From NCBI GenBank assembly GCA_003663565.1, contig QMTT01000023.1, positions 1 to 7,952 on the forward strand: a stretch of DNA of 7,952 nt. Reading direction: 5' to 3'. Each line of letters opens with the position of its first letter. Positions within the stretch are counted from its first letter, which is position 1. The stretch comes from Thermoplasmata archaeon (GTDB lineage: Archaea > Thermoplasmatota > B47-G6 > B47-G6B > 47-G6). The notes beneath the pieces were generated by a model. That model was not told where the DNA came from, did not search any database, and saw only the letters and a list, made by a program, of their open reading frames with translations. The position numbers and the translations under genes were made by a program. Of this stretch, positions 5,409-7,952 are shown piece after piece.

Positions 5409-5705
5409 ATGCCATATGCAGAAGTTTTTGAATGCCCTATATGCGGCAGAAGGTTTGAGACGTTCATCGGACTGAGAAGTCACATCAAAGTATCCAGACC
5501 GTTCAACGCCACATGCCCAGTATGCGGCAAGAAATGCAGAAATGTACCCAAGCACGCTTGGTGGCATGCATCTTATTGTGTAGAACACGCAAAGCTGTAT
5601 GCACTAACAGCAAAGCTGTTTAAAGCAGAATCGGAGTACACGAAGGTGATAATCGAAAAAGGAATAGAAGCTTTGACCGTGATTACCTATGTTATTGCTT
5701 ACTGA
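5409..5705 (+). CDS. Zinc-finger protein, copy 2, with altered first finger
   Basis: This 98-residue paralogue of the 5079 gene aligns gap-free with about 50 identical positions. The first finger keeps C9, C12 and H25, but residue 30 is Arg instead of His, so the classical C2H2 set is incomplete. The second cluster keeps C36, C39, C43, H49, C57 and H60 and gains H53. The N-terminus (MPYAEV) and C-terminus (YVIAY) are the best conserved parts. The gene has the same ribosome binding site as copy 1 and overlaps the start of rep by 17 nt, which suggests coupled translation. It may have changed its DNA target or become a protein-binding partner of copy 1. Confidence 0.85.
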   Translation: MPYAEVFECPICGRRFETFIGLRSHIKVSRPFNATCPVCGKKCRNVPKHAWWHASYCVEHAKLYALTAKLFKAESEYTKVIIEKGIEALTVITYVIAY

Positions 5706-7173
5706 TTCCAAACAATTTTTACAACATTTTTTAAACTATTTAAAAGATGTTTTTATAAAACACCCTGAACCATTAAGCCCTTCGTTCATTTTTCACGATT
5801 TTAAACGAAAACACAAACTAAGCTTGAGCAAAGAAGATGACAAGAAGCTAAGAGATAAAGTGAGGTATTATTTATTCAAGCTCGTAGAGCTTGATATTCT
5901 TGAAATAGTTGAAATCTCACCGAGATTGAAACTGTTTAAGCTGATAGACCCAATCCAATTACTTGACTTGATTAAAGCAACCGCTCGCCCGAAACCCACC
6001 AGAAAGGCAGCCTATCACCGAATACTCGCAGAAGAGGCTATAAGACGTGACAGCATAACGAAATACGGTTTGTTAATGAGGAATTGCAGCAGTAACCCAT
6101 TGAGGTATGAAGCTGAAAAGTACCTATTGACAAAGCCCCCCGCAACGTACACCGCTTACGACAAAGAGATACTTGAACGTAATTTCTTGTATTACATTGA
6201 CGATGTACAACGCAAAGTAATCTTAATGCGAAATCCAGATGATGAAATAATCATTTTCGAATACAGAACGAGGTTTACAGACAAGAGAACTGCGTTAGAA
6301 CTGCTAAACAAATTTGACAAGATTATTGAAAACGCAAAGAAGGAGTTTGACAAAGCAGTTTTCTTAACGATCACAGTACCCGACATCTTTCCGTTGAGAG
6401 TACAGCAGTACATAATTAGTTACCTACTACACCGCATCAAGTCTTTTCTAAGAAAACGTTTGAAGTTTAACCCCCCGCACATCAGAGTAAACGAACCTCA
6501 AAAGAAGCTCAGTTACCATTGTCATTGTTTGATTTTCGGAACGGACTTTATCATGCCGAAACAGCAGCTAACGAAATATCTTGAGAAACACCTAATTGAA
6601 TTCCTAAGCAATATGGGAAATCACTACAAGAAGACGATTAACAAAAGAGCCGATGATGTCACCGTAGATGTTCTAAACGAATACGGTAAGATTCTGCTGA
6701 AGATTTACCGAAAATACAAGAAATACCTTAAGAAACGAGCAAAAAAGCAGAAAAAACAGAAGGAGTATGAAGGAGTTATTAATTGGGTAACTAAGGTGAA
6801 GATGAACAAAGAAGCTATGGAGTTTAGCAATTTACCCCCCGACTTGAAAGATTATCTTGAAAACCGCACCTTCGATGGAGCAAATGTAACAGTTGACGAC
6901 TACATTAAAAAGTACCTAAAGAAGAACGTAACACTATGTAGTTTTCTTGCTTCGCAACCCCAGAAAGCGGCAGATATAGAAACCGCTTCAAAAATGCCGA
7001 AATCTCTACTTAAAGTAGCATGGTATTGGCTTTTGAAAATTCCATTTTACTCATGCAGTAACAAATTACGCCCGCCCAAAGAGAAAAAACCCAAGATGGG
7101 ATATGAATTTGTAGCGGCATGCACAATTGAAGAAGCTTACGAGCTTTTAAACAAGATGTATCCTGTCTCATGA
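5689..7173 (+). CDS. rep: HUH-class replication initiator (Rep)
   Basis: This 494-residue protein is predicted to nick one strand at the origin and start rolling-circle-type replication. Residues 28-88 look like a winged helix (LSPSFIFHDF...LVELDILEIVEISPRLKLFKL). The HUH nuclease core follows. Motif 1 is AVFLTITVPD (FLTIT at 225-229). Motif 2 is YHCHCLIFG, where H277 and H279 bind metal and the middle residue is Cys. Motif 3 is VDDYIKKYLKK, with Y405-x-x-K408 and Y409-x-x-K412. A very basic segment at 336-358 lies between motifs 2 and 3. The two-tyrosine motif 3 resembles plasmid and archaeal virus Reps. I see no helicase (Walker A) domain, so a host helicase would be needed. It is the last gene of the right cluster, with its start inside the zinc-finger copy 2 gene. 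Confidence 0.9.
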   Translation: MLLLTDSKQFLQHFLNYLKDVFIKHPEPLSPSFIFHDFKRKHKLSLSKEDDKKLRDKVRYYLFKLVELDILEIVEISPRLKLFKLIDPIQLLDLIKATARPKPTRKAAYHRILAEEAIRRDSITKYGLLMRNCSSNPLRYEAEKYLLTKPPATYTAYDKEILERNFLYYIDDVQRKVILMRNPDDEIIIFEYRTRFTDKRTALELLNKFDKIIENAKKEFDKAVFLTITVPDIFPLRVQQYIISYLLHRIKSFLRKRLKFNPPHIRVNEPQKKLSYHCHCLIFGTDFIMPKQQLTKYLEKHLIEFLSNMGNHYKKTINKRADDVTVDVLNEYGKILLKIYRKYKKYLKKRAKKQKKQKEYEGVINWVTKVKMNKEAMEFSNLPPDLKDYLENRTFDGANVTVDDYIKKYLKKNVTLCSFLASQPQKAADIETASKMPKSLLKVAWYWLLKIPFYSCSNKLRPPKEKKPKMGYEFVAACTIEEAYELLNKMYPVS

Positions 7174-7191
7174 CGTTACCTGAAGTAATGA

Positions 7192-7247
7192 CATAATTTG
7201 ACAATTTTGCCTCCTGTAAAGAGCCAAGTATCATATAGTGACAATTT
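7192..7247. repeat. Direct repeats after rep, candidate replication signal
   Basis: Two 16-base copies, CATAATTTGACAATTT (7192-7207) and CATATAGTGACAATTT (7232-7247), match at 13 of 16 positions and lie exactly 40 bp apart. The first copy continues as TTGCCTCCTG, so 7192-7216 matches 4073-4097 in the operator region at 20 of 25 positions without gaps. Iteron-like repeats next to rep often mark an origin or Rep-binding sites, but a transcription-control role is equally possible. Confidence 0.65.
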
Positions 7248-7422
7248 CCATCAAGATGGAACGATTGACAGACCCCCCCCGACTCGAACGCAAATAGTGA
7301 GGTCAACCCTAAAGCAGATTTTGACGGTATACATCTTTGCACGTTTTTAAAATTCGCACAGCTTGCCGCTTAATTATCTATTCGTTAAAGCAGATGATTA
7401 GCACGTTCAAAGCCTTGCACTC
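7248..7422. other. Noncoding stretch between rep and the right inverted repeat
   Basis: I find no convincing gene. The stretch contains a C8 run at 7273-7280 followed by GACTCGAAC, and a T5 run at 7344-7348 that could end rep transcription. The minus-strand frame at 7010-7342 overlaps rep and has no protein-like features. A nick site for Rep could lie here, but no specific hairpin stands out. Confidence 0.45.
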
Positions 7423-7446
7423 GGGGGAACGGGGGGGAAACGGAGC
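7423..7446. repeat. Right GC-rich inverted repeat, 24 bp
   Basis: G5-AAC-G7-AAA-CGGAGC is the exact reverse complement of 1-24. The G5 and G7 runs could form G-quadruplex structure on this strand. Sequence continues for 506 bp beyond its outer edge, so it is not the physical end of the window. The intervening element (1-7446) contains every gene. Confidence 0.9.
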
Positions 7447-7525
7447 TTCCATTACGCCAACCGAACCCGACCCACAACAAGTATGAAAGAGGGCTTACGC
7501 TAAACCAACCCTAAACGAAACACCC

Positions 7526-7952
7526 AGCACTGCTTAATTGAACAAACAACACTGCAGTGCTGAGCATTAACGTGACAAGTACCACAGCACTGCAGTTTAA
7601 AGAGAACCAAACTGCAGTTTAGAGCTAAGTTAAAGGGAACTGCACTGCAGATTTAAGAAGAACTACACAGCACTGCAGTGCAGTTTAAAGGGAACTGCAG
7701 TGCAGTTATTGAAAAGAGAGAACCCAACTGCAGTGCAGATTTTAGATGGACTACACAGCACTGCACTGCAGATTAAAGGGAACTGCAGTGCTGATTTTAA
7801 AAGGACTACACCGCACTGCAGTGCAGTTTAAAGGGAACTGCAGTGCAGAGTTTAGATAAACTACACGGCACTGCAGTGCAGTTTAAAGAAACCAGAACTG
7901 CAGTTTAGAGAGGAGTTAAAGGGAACTGCACTGCAGATTTTAGATAAACAAC
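7526..7952. repeat. Palindromic repeat array with core CTGCA(G/C)TGCAG
   Basis: About 14 copies of an 11-bp core or close variants lie between 7551 and 7936. CTGCAGTGCAG and CTGCACTGCAG are reverse complements of each other, and longer units such as GCACTGCAGTGC and AACTGCAGTT are perfect palindromes. They are joined by AT-rich linkers (TTTAAAGGGA, ATTTTAGATAA, ACTACACGG). The ACTACAC linker recurs at 7662, 7750, 7805 and 7860, giving exact 55-bp steps in the last part. A larger 286-bp period pairs 7591-7650 with 7877-7936. The array contains no gene. Likely roles are a protein-binding iteron array, a partition site or a hairpin-forming single-strand origin. Confidence 0.9.

Larger units (their letters stand above)
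5066..5705 (+). repeat. Tandem duplication, 330-bp period
   Basis: The stretch 5065-5375 is repeated 330 bp later at 5395-5705, covering the ribosome binding site and the whole zinc-finger gene. The first 19 bases, from TGAGGTGCTG through the ATG, are identical in the two copies. Within the genes the proteins align without gaps over 98 residues with about half identical, so the duplication is old. The second copy runs into the start of rep. Confidence 0.85.

Noticed and set aside
7273..7298. tRNA 3' end or tRNA-derived attachment site
   Set aside because: On the minus strand GTTCGAGTC resembles a T-loop, but the flanking bases do not pair beyond two positions and no acceptor stem or anticodon arm can be built.
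7010..7342. Minus-strand frame of 110 codons after and under rep
   Set aside because: Half of it is antisense to rep, it covers the direct repeats, and no motif or ribosome binding site supports it.
1..7446. Ordinary insertion sequence with terminal inverted repeats
   Set aside because: There is no DDE transposase or serine/tyrosine recombinase, and HUH transposons of the IS200/IS605 and IS91 types do not use such inverted repeats. The size and gene content fit a replicon better.
7526..7952. CRISPR array
   Set aside because: Repeats are only 11-14 bp, palindromic and unevenly spaced, and the linkers are themselves repeated instead of being unique spacers. No cas genes are present.

Overview
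This window looks like most or all of a small mobile replicon, either a plasmid or a small virus or satellite, probably of an archaeon. Three things point to Archaea. Most start codons carry GAGGTGA/GGTGAT-type ribosome binding sites. Upstream regions are AT-rich with TATA-like boxes and show no convincing bacterial -35/-10 pairs. The gene content (a C2H2 zinc-finger pair, a small winged-helix repressor, a Rep of the HUH class, a DUF2341 protein) is typical of archaeal extrachromosomal elements. The host lineage cannot be named from the sequence, and a bacterial host is not excluded. There are no rRNA, tRNA or housekeeping genes.

Layout. Positions 1-24 are a GC-rich sequence that recurs as an exact inverted copy at 7423-7446. 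After a noncoding leader (25-310) comes a tightly packed rightward cluster (311-3712). It holds three proteins that share an N-terminal domain of about 95 residues but carry three different C-terminal beta-sandwich modules: an Ig-like domain, DUF2341 plus a lectin-like domain, and LamG. Between them lie a small hydrophobic/coiled-coil protein and a short PD-(D/E)XK-like nuclease fragment. A small leftward DNA-binding protein (3751-3975) converges on this cluster and is divergent from a second rightward cluster (4184-7173). The divergent region between them (3976-4183) holds a perfect 14-bp inverted repeat plus a third direct copy, a likely operator. The second cluster encodes a coiled-coil protein, two unknown proteins, a tandem pair of zinc-finger paralogues made by a 330-bp duplication, and a 494-residue HUH-class replication initiator.

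The last 779 bases (7174-7952) are noncoding. They hold a 16-bp direct repeat 40 bp apart just after rep, the right inverted repeat, and a dense array of about 14 copies of the self-complementary core CTGCA(G/C)TGCAG in 55-bp and 286-bp higher-order periods. The array runs to the window end.

Working model (inference). The right-hand cluster replicates the element (Rep) and regulates it (zinc fingers, coiled-coil proteins). The repressor sets a switch between the clusters. The left-hand cluster makes surface- or virion-like recognition proteins on a common anchor domain. I recognise no capsid protein, packaging ATPase, integrase or polymerase, so the element type is open. The combination of an HUH Rep, short GC-rich inverted repeats, a palindrome array and three paralogous display-like proteins does not match a named family that I know.
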